DNA of 64,000 bases from Streptomyces sp. PsTaAH-137 (GTDB taxonomy: Bacteria; Actinomycetota; Actinomycetes; Streptomycetales; Streptomycetaceae), in the NCBI RefSeq assembly GCF_003259365.1, contig NZ_QLLY01000007.1, positions 248,001-312,000 of the forward strand, written 5' to 3'. Numbering within the stretch: position 1 is the first letter of the stretch; each line of letters starts with the position of its first letter. Under the pieces are notes generated by a model, which searched no databases, had not been told where the DNA came from, and saw nothing but the letters and a program-made list of their open reading frames with translations. Made by a program: the position numbers and the translations under genes. Of this stretch, positions 16,368-25,302 are shown in pieces.

Positions 16368-16853
16368 TCAGAGCACGCGGTGCATGACGTGCAGGCCGAC
16401 GCGGCCGTGGCGCGGATGGTCGAACGCGTCCGGCACGGTGCCCAGGACGGTGAAGCCCAGGGAGGTCCACAGCCGTACGGCCGGGTTGGTCTCGACGACG
16501 GCGTTGAAGACCATCGCGCGGTACCCGTCGGCCTTCGCGGCAGTCAGGACGTGCTCGGCCAGCGCCCGGCCGTAGCCGTGGCCGCCGTGGGCCGGGTCCA
16601 CCATGAATCCGGCATTGGCGACATCACCGGCCGGACCGCCGTAGTTGGGCTTCACGTACGCGGTGGCGACGATCTCGCCCGCCGCGTCCTCGACGACGAG
16701 GACCCGCTTGCCGGCGCCCTGCGTCCACAGGTCGCGGGCCTCCGCCTCGCTTGTGCCGGGGTCCCAGGTGTAGGTCTCCCCCGCGGCCACGATCTGCCGC
16801 CAGAACGGCCAGACGCGCTCCCAGTCGTCGGCACGGAAGTCTCTGATCCTCAT
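16368..16853 (-). CDS. GNAT-family N-acetyltransferase
   Basis: 161 residues. The acetyl-CoA loop appears as HGGHGYGRALAEHVL (Q/RxxGxG/A type) in the middle, followed by the V-shaped strand region AMVFNAVVETNPAVRLWTSLGFTVLGTVP typical of phosphinothricin-acetyltransferase-like members. The substrate is unknown. The ATG at 16853 starts the fold directly with RIRDFRADDWE, although no strong ribosome site is visible before it. The gene ends in an otherwise empty 290-base stretch shared with the alpha/beta hydrolase gene. Confidence 0.88.
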   Translation of the reverse strand: MRIRDFRADDWERVWPFWRQIVAAGETYTWDPGTSEAEARDLWTQGAGKRVLVVEDAAGEIVATAYVKPNYGGPAGDVANAGFMVDPAHGGHGYGRALAEHVLTAAKADGYRAMVFNAVVETNPAVRLWTSLGFTVLGTVPDAFDHPRHGRVGLHVMHRVL

Positions 16854-16888
16854 GCGGCCGAGTCTGGCACAGCACCGTCGTGACCTGG

Positions 16889-17098
16889 TCAGTTGCCCCA
16901 GTTGGAGATGCTGGTGGACAGCTGGTTCATCACGTTGGCGATGCCCTCGCCGAAGGGTGTGGGGGCGATGAGGACTCCGAGGACGAGGGAGACCAGCATC
17001 ACGAAGAACGTGTCGACCCGCTTTCTCGGGGCGACGGGGCGTCGCAGCAGAAAGAAGGCGATGATGCCCAGTAAGACGGCGACGTCGATGGTGATCAT
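16889..17098 (-). CDS. Small two-helix membrane protein with a TTA codon
   Basis: 69 residues. Two hydrophobic segments, about 5-19 (VAVLLGIIAFFLL) and 33-49 (FFVMLVSLVLGVLIAP), are separated by a basic loop RRPVAPRKR, so both ends probably face outwards or the loop inwards. A GGGGGAGG sequence precedes the ATG. Codon 9 is TTA, the rare leucine codon read by the bldA tRNA, which would make translation depend on developmental stage. It resembles small streptomycete membrane proteins found near conjugation or integrative elements, but no such element is here. I do not assign a function. Confidence 0.65.
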   Translation of the reverse strand: MITIDVAVLLGIIAFFLLRRPVAPRKRVDTFFVMLVSLVLGVLIAPTPFGEGIANVMNQLSTSISNWGN

Positions 17099-17333
17099 GT
17101 GACGGCCCTCCCCCTGTCGACTGACGGGCGCCGACCCCCTCCCTCCTGTGTAGCGGCCGCCCTGTTCGCTGTCCCCGCCCCGTTCCGGGTTGGCCCGAAG
17201 CGGCCCGCATGCCCGAAACCGGGTCGGGCGTCCAATCCGACCCCGGTTGACCGGGCGCGACCGGGCCGTCGTAGGGTCCCCTTTTGTCCGTAGCGCAGGT
17301 CCCCCTGCACCGCACCCACCTGGAGTTTTCGCC

Positions 17334-17495
17334 GTGCCCGCACCGTCCACCGCCCCGGCCCCGATCTATGACCAGCTGGTCGACGAACAGGGCGACGTCC
17401 TGGCCGTCGCCCGCGAAGCGGCGCAGGAGACCGAGCGCACCGCCGAGAACGTGCTCGACTTCGGCCACGCCCCGGAGGCCGAGCAGACCGCCTGA
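17334..17495 (+). CDS. Small hypothetical acidic protein
   Basis: 53 residues from the GTG at 17334, which has TGGAG at good distance. The sequence is acidic and predicted helical (YDQLVDEQGDVLAVAREAAQ then a second helix), without cysteines or a signal. Similar 50-60 residue acidic proteins with a YD-LV-E-GDVLA pattern are familiar from Streptomyces genomes, but I know no role. The upstream reading frame stays open much further, though its composition is atypical. Confidence 0.5.
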   Translation: MPAPSTAPAPIYDQLVDEQGDVLAVAREAAQETERTAENVLDFGHAPEAEQTA

Positions 17496-17563
17496 GGCCG
17501 CCGGCCGGACACACCACGACCACCGGCCCCTGCCGTCCCTGGTCACGACCCCGTGCACACCTA

Positions 17564-17593
17564 TTGACGCGTTTTCCAACCCGTCGGTAGCTT
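17564..17593 (+). promoter_or_regulatory. Candidate promoter of the SGNH lipase gene
   Basis: TTGACG (17564-17569), 18-base spacer, TAGCTT (17588-17593), 77 bases before the ATG of the lipase gene; fits a HrdB-type promoter. Confidence 0.5.
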
Positions 17594-17670
17594 CGAATGT
17601 CAGCGCGCTGAAATCCCCTGTCTCATACGGAACTTGGCCATGAGCCGAGCCGGTTTCGAAGGAGCTGCAG

Positions 17671-18549
17671 ATGGTGATTCGCGCGTTCCGGGGCGGACGT
17701 ACGACAGCAGTCGCGGTGGCGTCCGGCGCGGCCCTCGTGGGGCTGGCCGCACCCGCCCACGCCACCGGTGAGACCCTCCCCTACGTGGCGCTCGGCGACA
17801 GCTACAGCGCGGCCTCCGGCGTGCTGCCGCTCGATCCGTCCGCGTCGCTGCTGTGCGCCCGCTCCACGAAGAACTACCCGCATGTCATCGCGGCGCGCAC
17901 CGGCGCCACGCTCAAGGACGTGACCTGCGGCGGCGCACAGACGAAGGACTTCGCCGCGGCCCAGTACCCGGGCGTCGCGCCGCAGCTGGACGCGCTCGGC
18001 GCGGACACCCGCCTGGTGACGATGACCATCGGCGGCAACGACAACAACACCTTCATCAACACGATCCTCGCGTGCGCGAGTGCCGGGGTGCTCTCCGCCG
18101 GTCAGGGCAGCCCCTGCAAGGACCAGAACGGCAGCAAGTTCAGCGACGACATCGACACCAAGACGTATCCGGCGGTGAAGGCCGCGCTGCAGGCGGTGCG
18201 GAACAAGGCCCCGGACGCGCGCGTCGCGATCCTCGGCTATCCGTGGATCATGCCGGCGAAGGCGCAGTCGGGCTGCTTCGCGAAGATGCCGATCGCCACC
18301 GGTGACGTGCCGTACGTCCGTGACATCCAGACCCACCTCAACACGGCGGTGCGGCGGGCCGCGGCCGAGACGGGCGCCACGTACGTGGATCTGGCCCAGG
18401 CGTCCGAGGGCCACGACGCCTGTCAGGCGAGCGGCACCCGCTGGGTCGAGCCCGCGCTGTTCGGCACCAACTTCGTGCCCGTGCATCCGAACGCGCTCGG
18501 GGAGTCGGCCATGGCCGACCTGACGACGGGCGCGCTGGGCCTGGGGTGA
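17671..18549 (+). CDS. Secreted SGNH/GDSL lipase-esterase
   Basis: 292 residues with a signal peptide cleaved near AHA-TG (about residue 31). The four SGNH blocks are visible: GDSYSAASG with nucleophile Ser, Gly in TCGGAQTKDF, Asn in IGGNDNNT and the catalytic His in VPVHPNALGE. Six cysteines agree with the three disulfides of the Streptomyces rimosus/coelicolor lipase group. These extracellular enzymes hydrolyse acyl esters of lipids and small alcohols. GGAGCTGCAG lies before the ATG, and a plausible promoter lies 77 bases further upstream. It is a single-gene unit; the next gene, a penicillin-binding protein, begins 100 bases after it. Confidence 0.93.
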   Translation: MVIRAFRGGRTTAVAVASGAALVGLAAPAHATGETLPYVALGDSYSAASGVLPLDPSASLLCARSTKNYPHVIAARTGATLKDVTCGGAQTKDFAAAQYPGVAPQLDALGADTRLVTMTIGGNDNNTFINTILACASAGVLSAGQGSPCKDQNGSKFSDDIDTKTYPAVKAALQAVRNKAPDARVAILGYPWIMPAKAQSGCFAKMPIATGDVPYVRDIQTHLNTAVRRAAAETGATYVDLAQASEGHDACQASGTRWVEPALFGTNFVPVHPNALGESAMADLTTGALGLG

Positions 18550-18649
18550 TCCCGCACCCCTGAACGGCTCATTCCGCCAGGGAAGCGCGCGAGGTACCTG
18601 CCTACGGTGAGGCGTCAGGATCTCGAGGCTTCGGCAGGGCGGAGAACCC

Positions 18650-20239
18650 GTGGGCGGCGAGCGGCAGGGCACCGGCGGGCGACGCGGTCTGTGGATCGGC
18701 GGCGCGGTGGCGGTCGTTGCCCTCGGGGCGGGCGGCTGGGCGCTGACGGCGTCCGGCGATCCCGCCCCCAGGACCGGTCCGCTGACGGCCGCGGAGATCC
18801 GCGGCGCCGCCGACGGGTTCCTCGACGCCTGGGCCGACGGCGACGCGGAGCGGGCCGCGGACCGCACGGACGACGTACCTGCCGCGGCCAAGGCGCTGCG
18901 CGACTACCGGGAACGCGGTCACCTCACCCCCGTACACCTCACGGCGGGCACCCCGAAGGGCGCCCGCGTCCCCTTCGCCGTGCGCGCCCGGTTCTCGTAC
19001 GAGGGCGGGCGCGCACCGGTGTCGTACGACTCGGGGCTCACCGTGGTGCGGCGGGCCGGGGACGGGGAGCCCGTCGTGGCCTGGCGGCCGGCCGTGCTGC
19101 ATCCCCGGCTGGTCGACGGCGCCCGGTTCGAGGCGCGGGAGACGACTCCCGCGCGCGTGGACGCTCTCGACCGGGCCGGTCGGCGGCTGGACACCCGGAC
19201 CTTCCCGTCGCTCGCGCACGTGGTGGACGGGCTGCGCGGCCACGGCGGATCGGCGGGCGGACGGCCGGGCGTCGAGCTGCGGACGGCTCCCGGCGGGCAG
19301 GTGCTGGCGTCCGTGCCCGAGGGGGCGCCCGGGCGGGTGCGGACCACGATCGACGCGCGCGTCCAGAAGGCGGCCGAGCGGGAGGTCGCGCTGCGGTCGG
19401 ACGCCTCGCTGGTGGTCGTCAAGCCGTCGACGGGCGAGATCCTGGCCGTCGCGGGTTCCGGTGCGAAGGGTGCGGACACGGCGCTGCGGGGGCGGCTCGC
19501 GCCGGGCTCCACCATGAAGATGATCACGGCGTCGCTGCTCCTGGAGAAGAAGCTCGCCGCCCCCGACCGGCCGCATCCGTGCCCGAAGAACGCCTCGTAC
19601 GGCGGCTGGACGTTCCACAACGTCGACGACTTCGACATCGTCGGCGGTACGTTCCGCAGCAGTTTCGCCGCGTCCTGCAACACCGCCTTCATCACGCAGG
19701 CGGGCAAGATCTCCGACGACGCGCTGTCCCGGCAGGCCCGGGACGTGTTCGGGATCGGGGAGCGCTGGTCGGCCGGCGTCGACGTGTTCGCCGGCGCGGT
19801 CCCGGTCGAGCACGCCGCGTCGAAGGCGGCCTCGATGATCGGGCAGGGCGAGGTGCGGATGAACCCGCTGACGATGGCGTCGGTGATCTCCACCGCGCGG
19901 ACGGGGCAGTTCCGGCAGCCCTACCTCGTCGCCCCGGACGTCGGCCACCGCACGCCGGTCACGGCGCACCGGCCGCTCGACGCGACCGCGCACGCGCAAC
20001 TGCGTGACCTTCTGCACACGACGGCGACCTCGGGTTCCGCGTCCGGCTCCATGGCGGGGCTGACCGGCGACATCGGGGCGAAGACCGGGTCGGCCGAGGT
20101 CATCGGGCAGAAGAAGCCCAACGGCTGGTTCGCCGCCTGGCACGGCGACATGGCGGCGGCGGCCGTGATGCGGCGCGGCGGCCGCGGCGGCGAGTCGTCG
20201 GGGCCGCTGGTGGCGGCCGTCCTGAAATCCGCACAGTAG
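18650..20239 (+). CDS. Penicillin-binding protein (class B-like transpeptidase with NTF2/MecA_N domain)
   Basis: 529 residues. An N-terminal membrane anchor (about 12-33) is followed by an NTF2-like MecA_N domain (about 45-150), a dimerisation linker and the penicillin-binding transpeptidase domain. The active-site motifs are all present: STMK (Ser near 287), SCN in AASCNTAF and KTG in GAKTGSAEV. Such proteins cross-link peptidoglycan stems outside the membrane; the MecA_N type is often less sensitive to beta-lactams. The GTG start follows GGAG. Streptomycetes carry several paralogues of this gene with partly sporulation-related roles. Confidence 0.92.
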   Translation: MGGERQGTGGRRGLWIGGAVAVVALGAGGWALTASGDPAPRTGPLTAAEIRGAADGFLDAWADGDAERAADRTDDVPAAAKALRDYRERGHLTPVHLTAGTPKGARVPFAVRARFSYEGGRAPVSYDSGLTVVRRAGDGEPVVAWRPAVLHPRLVDGARFEARETTPARVDALDRAGRRLDTRTFPSLAHVVDGLRGHGGSAGGRPGVELRTAPGGQVLASVPEGAPGRVRTTIDARVQKAAEREVALRSDASLVVVKPSTGEILAVAGSGAKGADTALRGRLAPGSTMKMITASLLLEKKLAAPDRPHPCPKNASYGGWTFHNVDDFDIVGGTFRSSFAASCNTAFITQAGKISDDALSRQARDVFGIGERWSAGVDVFAGAVPVEHAASKAASMIGQGEVRMNPLTMASVISTARTGQFRQPYLVAPDVGHRTPVTAHRPLDATAHAQLRDLLHTTATSGSASGSMAGLTGDIGAKTGSAEVIGQKKPNGWFAAWHGDMAAAAVMRRGGRGGESSGPLVAAVLKSAQ

Positions 20240-20474
20240 AGAAACAGGAGCGCAACAGAAGCGGGGACGGCGCACAGCGGCGCCCTCCGGCCATGCCGCT
20301 CCGCCGGACACTCAACTCGTCGGCGGACCCGCCCCGTTCAGGTCCATGACCGCCGCACCCCTGACGACCTGGCGGTTCCGTCACTCCGGATCCGGGCCGC
20401 GGACGCGTCAGGGCCGCACGTTCGTGCTCGTATGCTCGGGGGACGAACGCCGGATCGATCTTGGAGTGACGCAG

Positions 20475-22715
20475 GTGGCGCGACGGCCGACCCTGACCGC
20501 GACGTGGGACCGCTTCGTGGCCTCCGACCCCGGGCTGCTGCGGCTGATGGCCGGCGTGCGCACCGTGGCCGCGATCGGGCTCACGCTCGGCGTGCTCGCC
20601 CTGCTCGGCACGGACGTGACGCACATGGTCTCGGGCGCGATGGCGGCGATGGTCGGCACCTTCGCGATCCGCGAGAAGACCGTACGAGGACAGGCGTTGA
20701 CCCTCGCCCTCGGGCTGCCGACCGCGCTCGTGGCGATGACGCTCGGCGCGCTGCTGCACAGCCTGGTCGTCATCGGGGACGCGTTCTTCGTCGCCCTCAT
20801 CTTCGGCGCGGTCTACAGCCGCAGATTCGGCGACCGGGGAACGGCGCTCGGCCTGATCGGTTTTCAGGTGTATTTCGTGTCCCTGTTCGTGAACGCGTCG
20901 GTGGATCAACTCCCCCTCCTGTTCGGTACCTTGGCGATCGCGTTCGCCTGCAGCGCGGTGGCCAGGTTCGCGCTCGTGCCGGAGACTCCGCAGCGGGTGC
21001 TCGGGCGGCTGCGCGACGCGTTCCGGGCGCGGCTCGCGCAGCTCGTGGACGCCCAGACCCTGCTGCTCGACGCGGCACCGGAAGACCTGGACGACGTCCT
21101 CGACGATCTGCGGCGGCGCACCGCCCGGCTGCACGAGACCGCGCTGATGATCCAGGGCCGCCTGGAGGACGGCACCCGCGACGACGCCGCCGCCGCGCTG
21201 ATCCAGCGCCGTGTCGCCGACGCCGAGGTGGCCGCCGAGCGGCTCGGCATGCTGCTGCTCACCGCCCGCAGCTCCGAGCGCGCCGACACCCTGACCCTGC
21301 ATCTGCCGGGCGCCCCGGTGCCCGCCACCGGCAAGCTGCTGCGCGCCGAGGACGAGTCCACCGCGCTGCTCCGCCGCGACCTGGGCGCCCTGCGCCTGAT
21401 GGTGGCCCGCCCGGCCGAGGCGAACCGCGGCACGGCCGTCGCCCACGTCCGCAACCGGCTGCTCGGTTACCGCGACGAGGAGTGCATCCCGCCGGGCACG
21501 ACGCTCGCCGTGCAGGACGTGTTCCGCGGCATCGGTGAGGCGGCCCGTTCCGTCCTGGGTCTGCGGCTCGCGCTCGACGGGCCGCAGGACGAGTCGGACG
21601 ACTCCCCCGCGACGACCCGCTCGCGCGAGGAGTTCGACGCCGAGGACGTCTCCATAACGAGCACGGAGCAGGACGAGCCGGCGGAGCCCGCGGGTTTCCA
21701 GCGGCCCACCACGCGGGCCGCGTTCCAGGTCGCCGTCGGTTCGGCGCTCGCCATCGTCGGCGGCGAGTTCCTGTCCTCGCAGCGCTGGTACTGGGCGGTC
21801 CTGACCTGCTGGGTCGTCTTCCTGAACACCGCGTCGACGGGCGAGATCGTCGTCAAGGGCTACCGGCGGCTGCTCGGCACCGTGCTCGGGGTCGTCGCCG
21901 GTGTGGCGCTCGCGGGCGCCGTCGGGCACCACACCTGGCTGGCGTTCGTGCTGGTCCTGGTCTGTGTGTTCGCGATGTTCTTCACCGCTCCGCTGTCGTA
22001 CGCGCTCATGTCGTTCTTCGTGACGGCGATGCTGGGCCTGCTCTACACCCTCCTGAACACCTACAGCCTCGACGTGCTCGTCCTTCGCATCGAGGAGACG
22101 GCGCTGGGCGCGGCCTGCGGCATCGTCGCGGCGATGCTGGTGCTCCCGGTCCGCACCGACCGGCGCACCGACGAGCAGCTCGCCGCCGTCCTGGAGCGGC
22201 TCGGTGACGTCGTCGAGGGCGCCGTGGAGCAGCTCAGCGGCGGTCCGGCCGTCGACCTGCTCGACAAGGCCCGCGACCTCGACACGGCGCTGGACGACCT
22301 GCGGGCGGCCACCCAGCCGCTGACGCACCCCATCACGCCGCTGCGCGAGCGCCGGCAGACCGCCCGCTATCTGGTGGCGCTCCTGGAGACCTCGGCCTAT
22401 CACGCACGCTCGCTCGCGGCGACGGCCGAGCTCGTCCCGTACAGCAAGCGGATCGGCGCGGATCCGCGCCTGGCGCGCGCGGCACGGCGCATCGACCACA
22501 ACATCGACGTGCTGGTCGCCCATGTGAACGAGACGGAGGACACGGGCCGCGTCGAGTCGGGCGCGAGCATCACGGCGATGCTGGAGACCGACGGTCTGGG
22601 CATGCCGGCCGCGAACACCGTCACGTTCCGCGTGCTGCGGCATCTGCAGCGTCTCGACGAGGGCATCACCGGTCTGGCCCGGCCGCTGGGCGTGCCGGTG
22701 GGCCCGCGCGCGTAG
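20475..22715 (+). CDS. FUSC-family (aromatic acid exporter/YccS-like) membrane protein
   Basis: About 746 residues from the GTG at 20475, which follows TTGGAG by eight bases. Two hydrophobic bundles, about residues 25-165 and 410-560, bracket a long helical cytoplasmic part (about 170-400), with another helical region at the C-terminus. This duplicated arrangement matches the fusaric-acid-resistance (FUSC) superfamily. RWYWAVLTCWVVFLNT is the characteristic start of the second FUSC module. Members export aromatic carboxylic acids or are uncharacterised. No membrane-fusion partner is present, as expected for a Gram-positive organism. Confidence 0.88.
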   Translation: MARRPTLTATWDRFVASDPGLLRLMAGVRTVAAIGLTLGVLALLGTDVTHMVSGAMAAMVGTFAIREKTVRGQALTLALGLPTALVAMTLGALLHSLVVIGDAFFVALIFGAVYSRRFGDRGTALGLIGFQVYFVSLFVNASVDQLPLLFGTLAIAFACSAVARFALVPETPQRVLGRLRDAFRARLAQLVDAQTLLLDAAPEDLDDVLDDLRRRTARLHETALMIQGRLEDGTRDDAAAALIQRRVADAEVAAERLGMLLLTARSSERADTLTLHLPGAPVPATGKLLRAEDESTALLRRDLGALRLMVARPAEANRGTAVAHVRNRLLGYRDEECIPPGTTLAVQDVFRGIGEAARSVLGLRLALDGPQDESDDSPATTRSREEFDAEDVSITSTEQDEPAEPAGFQRPTTRAAFQVAVGSALAIVGGEFLSSQRWYWAVLTCWVVFLNTASTGEIVVKGYRRLLGTVLGVVAGVALAGAVGHHTWLAFVLVLVCVFAMFFTAPLSYALMSFFVTAMLGLLYTLLNTYSLDVLVLRIEETALGAACGIVAAMLVLPVRTDRRTDEQLAAVLERLGDVVEGAVEQLSGGPAVDLLDKARDLDTALDDLRAATQPLTHPITPLRERRQTARYLVALLETSAYHARSLAATAELVPYSKRIGADPRLARAARRIDHNIDVLVAHVNETEDTGRVESGASITAMLETDGLGMPAANTVTFRVLRHLQRLDEGITGLARPLGVPVGPRA

Positions 22716-22818
22716 GACGCCGTCTCGCCCGAACGGATGTGCGTCGCGGGGCCGCGGGATGGCAGGCTTGTCCCGGGCACGTGTGCGTGCCGCACCTTCT
22801 CGACCTGGAGTTCTTCGC

Positions 22819-23430
22819 ATGACCGTCCCCGTCACCCGCGGCTTCGTGGGGCGCCCCCGCAGGCATGATCCGGGGCTGCCGCCCGGCCAGTACGACGCGC
22901 GGGACGACTGGCCCGTCCTCTCCGCGGAGGTGACCCCGCGGATCGCCGAGCGGGACTGGACCTTCCGTGTCGACGGCCTGGTCTCCGAGCCGCGCACCTG
23001 GACCTGGGACGAGGCGCGTGCCCTGTCCACGTCCGCGTACGAGGGCGACATCCACTGCGTGACGGGCTGGTCGAAGTTCGGGGTGCGCTTCGGGGGCGTG
23101 TCGCTGGACACCTTCCTCGACGCCGTGCGCCCCGACGCCTCGGCCACCCACGTGGTCGCGTACTCCCACACCGGCTATTCGGCGAACCTTCCGCTCGCCG
23201 ACGTCAGCGACGGCAGGGCCTGGGTGGCCTTCTCCCACGACGACGCGCCGCTGCCCGCCGAGCACGGCGGGCCCGCCCGGCTGCTGGTGCCGCACCTGTA
23301 CTTCTGGAAGAGCGTGAAGTGGCTCGCGGGCCTGCGCCTCCTCGACCACGACGAGCCGGGTTTCTGGGAGCAGAACGGGTACCACGCACGGGGCAACCCC
23401 TGGGAGGAACAGCGGTACTCCGGTGACTGA
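22819..23430 (+). CDS. Sulfite-oxidase-fold molybdopterin-dependent oxidoreductase
   Basis: 203 residues. It contains only the molybdopterin-binding core of the sulfite oxidase fold; the molybdenum-coordinating Cys is in DIHCVTGWSKFG (near residue 77), and LFVPHLYFWKSVKW-like sequence near 155-170 is the conserved pterin-binding segment. There is no twin-arginine signal, so unlike MsrP it seems cytoplasmic. Its last codons overlap the start of a flavin reductase gene by eight bases, so the two proteins very likely form one electron-transfer pair, NAD(P)H to FAD to molybdenum. The oxidised or reduced substrate is unknown. CTGGAG precedes the ATG. Confidence 0.9.
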   Translation: MTVPVTRGFVGRPRRHDPGLPPGQYDARDDWPVLSAEVTPRIAERDWTFRVDGLVSEPRTWTWDEARALSTSAYEGDIHCVTGWSKFGVRFGGVSLDTFLDAVRPDASATHVVAYSHTGYSANLPLADVSDGRAWVAFSHDDAPLPAEHGGPARLLVPHLYFWKSVKWLAGLRLLDHDEPGFWEQNGYHARGNPWEEQRYSGD

Positions 23431-24166
23431 GACGACCTTCACGCCACCCACCCGGTTCGCCGTGCCCGGCCGGATCGAGGTCGGCCGGCAGACCGCGGCC
23501 GCCTGGCAGCGCGCGGTGATCACCGAGATCCGGCGCGAGACGCCCCGCGCCTCGACGTTCCGGTTCGCGGTCCCGGGCTGGCAGGGCCATCTGCCCGGCC
23601 AACACCTGATCCTGCGGCTGACCGCCGAGGACGGCTACACCGCGCAGCGCCACTACTCGCTCGCCTCTCCCCCGGACGACACCGGGCACATCGAGCTGAC
23701 CCTCGACCACGTGGACGGCGGCGAGGTCTCCGGGCATCTCCACGCCGTCGCCCGGGTCGGCGACACGGTGGAGGTCCGCGGCCCGCTCAGCGGCTTCTTC
23801 GCGTGGCCCGGCGACCGGCCGGCGCTGCTGATCGGCGCGGGGTCGGGCGTGGTTCCGCTGATGTCGATGCTGCGCCACCACCGGCTGCGGCGGCCGGCCG
23901 TCCCCCTGCGCCTGTTCGTGTCCGCGCGCACGGGCGAGGAGCTGATCTACGCCGATGAGTACGGGGACGAGACGACGCCGGTGCTCACCCGCGAGGGCGA
24001 GCGACGGCGCCTGGCGGCCGACCATCTGGCGCCGTGCTTCACGCGGGGCGCGCCCGCGTGGGAGGCGTACGTGTGCGGCTCCAACGCGTTCGCCGAGCAC
24101 GCCTCGCGGTTGCTGGTCGACCTCGGTCAGCCCGTGGAACGGATCCGGATCGAGCGCTTCGGCTAG
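23423..24166 (+). CDS. FAD-dependent ferredoxin reductase-type oxidoreductase
   Basis: 247 residues with the ferredoxin-NADP+ reductase fold: an FAD-binding barrel with RHYSLAS (isoalloxazine contact), then a nucleotide domain with IGAGSGVVPLMSMLRHH and the C-terminal CGSNAFAEHASRLL. There is no 2Fe-2S domain, so electrons must go straight to a partner protein. Overlap with the molybdopterin gene makes that the obvious partner. A 19-bp hairpin closes the operon. Confidence 0.92.
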   Translation: MTETTFTPPTRFAVPGRIEVGRQTAAAWQRAVITEIRRETPRASTFRFAVPGWQGHLPGQHLILRLTAEDGYTAQRHYSLASPPDDTGHIELTLDHVDGGEVSGHLHAVARVGDTVEVRGPLSGFFAWPGDRPALLIGAGSGVVPLMSMLRHHRLRRPAVPLRLFVSARTGEELIYADEYGDETTPVLTREGERRRLAADHLAPCFTRGAPAWEAYVCGSNAFAEHASRLLVDLGQPVERIRIERFG

Positions 24167-24174
24167 TCCCGCAA

Positions 24175-24222
24175 CGGCGGAGGCCGGGACCCCGCCGTGT
24201 GGTGGGGTCCCGGCCTCCGCCG
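24175..24222. terminator. Strong bidirectional hairpin terminator
   Basis: Perfect 19-bp stem (24175-24193 with 24204-24222), 10-base loop, between the convergent reductase and cyclophilin genes; the longest perfect stem I found here. Confidence 0.9.
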
Positions 24223-24237
24223 CGTACACGCTGAGGA

Positions 24238-24729
24238 TCAGAGCTGGCCGGACTCGGCGATCGTGATCTTGGCGGCGGTGGCACCGCTGCGCGAGCCGAG
24301 CGACTCGATCTTCTTCACGAGCTCCATGCCGTCCTCGACCTCGCCGAAGACGACGTGCTTGCCGTCCAGCCAGTCGGTGACGATGGTGGTGATGAAGAAC
24401 TGCGAGCCGTTGGTGTTCGGGCCGGCGTTGGCCATGGAGAGCAGGCCCGGCTTGGTGTGCTTGAGCTGGAAGTTCTCGTCGGCGAACTTCTCGCCGTAGA
24501 TGCTCTTGCCACCCGTGCCGTTACCGGCGGTGAAGTCGCCGCCCTGCAGCATGAACTGCGGGATGACGCGGTGGAAGGACGAGCCGGCGTAGCCGAAGCC
24601 CTTCTCGCCCGTGCACAGGGCACGGAAGTTCTCCGCGGTCTTCGGGACGACGTCCTCGAAGAGGTTGAACGTGATCCGCCCGGCGGGCTCGTCGTTGATC
24701 GTGATGTCGAAGTAGGTCTTGATTGCCAT
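24238..24729 (-). CDS. Cyclophilin-type peptidyl-prolyl cis-trans isomerase
   Basis: 163 residues, a minimal cytoplasmic cyclophilin. The catalytic and substrate-binding positions are present: FHRVIPQFMLQGGDF (Arg, Phe, Gln), MANAGPNTNGSQFFITT and the HVVFGEV strand with conserved His/Phe positions. It catalyses prolyl bond isomerisation during protein folding. The ATG at 24729 has AAAGGA before it; the frame continues upstream without homology. A single cistron, diverging from a zinc-ribbon protein gene. Confidence 0.95.
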   Translation of the reverse strand: MAIKTYFDITINDEPAGRITFNLFEDVVPKTAENFRALCTGEKGFGYAGSSFHRVIPQFMLQGGDFTAGNGTGGKSIYGEKFADENFQLKHTKPGLLSMANAGPNTNGSQFFITTIVTDWLDGKHVVFGEVEDGMELVKKIESLGSRSGATAAKITIAESGQL

Positions 24730-24952
24730 GGGCGCAATCCTTTCATCACGAGCCCCGAAATGCCGATTCGGGCGGGCGGTGTGGCCGCATCCGTACGGTC
24801 CGTAGCGTTCCGGCCGCGCAATGTGGCCGAGTCGGACCGCGGCGCGGGAGGATTCCACCCGCCACCACAGCTTGTGAGACGAGTACCAGGGCTGCCTACG
24901 ATGACGCGAGGCCCCACGCTCGGCGGTGGCCATCGACCGGGAGGGGACCCCC

Positions 24953-25237
24953 ATGATCATCTTTGGCACGCGCGGTTACGTGTATCAGCTCGCGATGCTC
25001 ACGCTCGTCTGCGGCGGCTGCGGCAACCCGTCGGCGCACTCGCTGCGCAAATACCTCACGAAGTTCACCCTGTTCTTCATCCCGCTGTTCCCGATCTCGA
25101 CGAAGTACCGCACGCAGTGCACGTTCTGCGGCATGGAGCACCAGCTGCCCAAGGAACAGGCGGAGGGCATGCTCGCCACGGCCGTCGCCCCGCAGGGCCA
25201 CCCGTCGCAGCAGCAGTCGCAGCACCACCAGGGCTGA
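24953..25237 (+). CDS. Small zinc-ribbon protein
   Basis: 94 residues from the ATG at 24953 (GAGGGGAC upstream). Two knuckles, CGGCG near residue 23 and CTFCG near residue 60, frame a KFTLFFIPLFPISTKY segment that could be a hydrophobic hairpin or short membrane segment. The arrangement resembles the zinc-ribbon N-terminal halves of DUF-type actinobacterial membrane or signalling proteins. The C-terminus is Gln/His rich. Role unknown. Strong hairpin follows. Confidence 0.8.
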   Translation: MIIFGTRGYVYQLAMLTLVCGGCGNPSAHSLRKYLTKFTLFFIPLFPISTKYRTQCTFCGMEHQLPKEQAEGMLATAVAPQGHPSQQQSQHHQG

Positions 25238-25258
25238 GCGGCGCGCCGGGCAGACGAC

Positions 25259-25302
25259 AGCCCCGCCGCCTCGCAGGGGGGATAAGCAGAGGCGGCGGGG
25301 CT
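25259..25302 (+). terminator. Hairpin terminator after the zinc-ribbon gene
   Basis: 13-bp stem (25259-25271 with 25290-25302) with an 18-base loop, 21 bases after the stop codon. Confidence 0.75.

Noticed and set aside
16198..16575. Possible gene starting at GTG 16198 with a good GGGAGG before it
   Set aside because: The product becomes Arg-rich and runs antisense through the GNAT acetyltransferase gene; may be a remnant, but nothing recognisable supports it.
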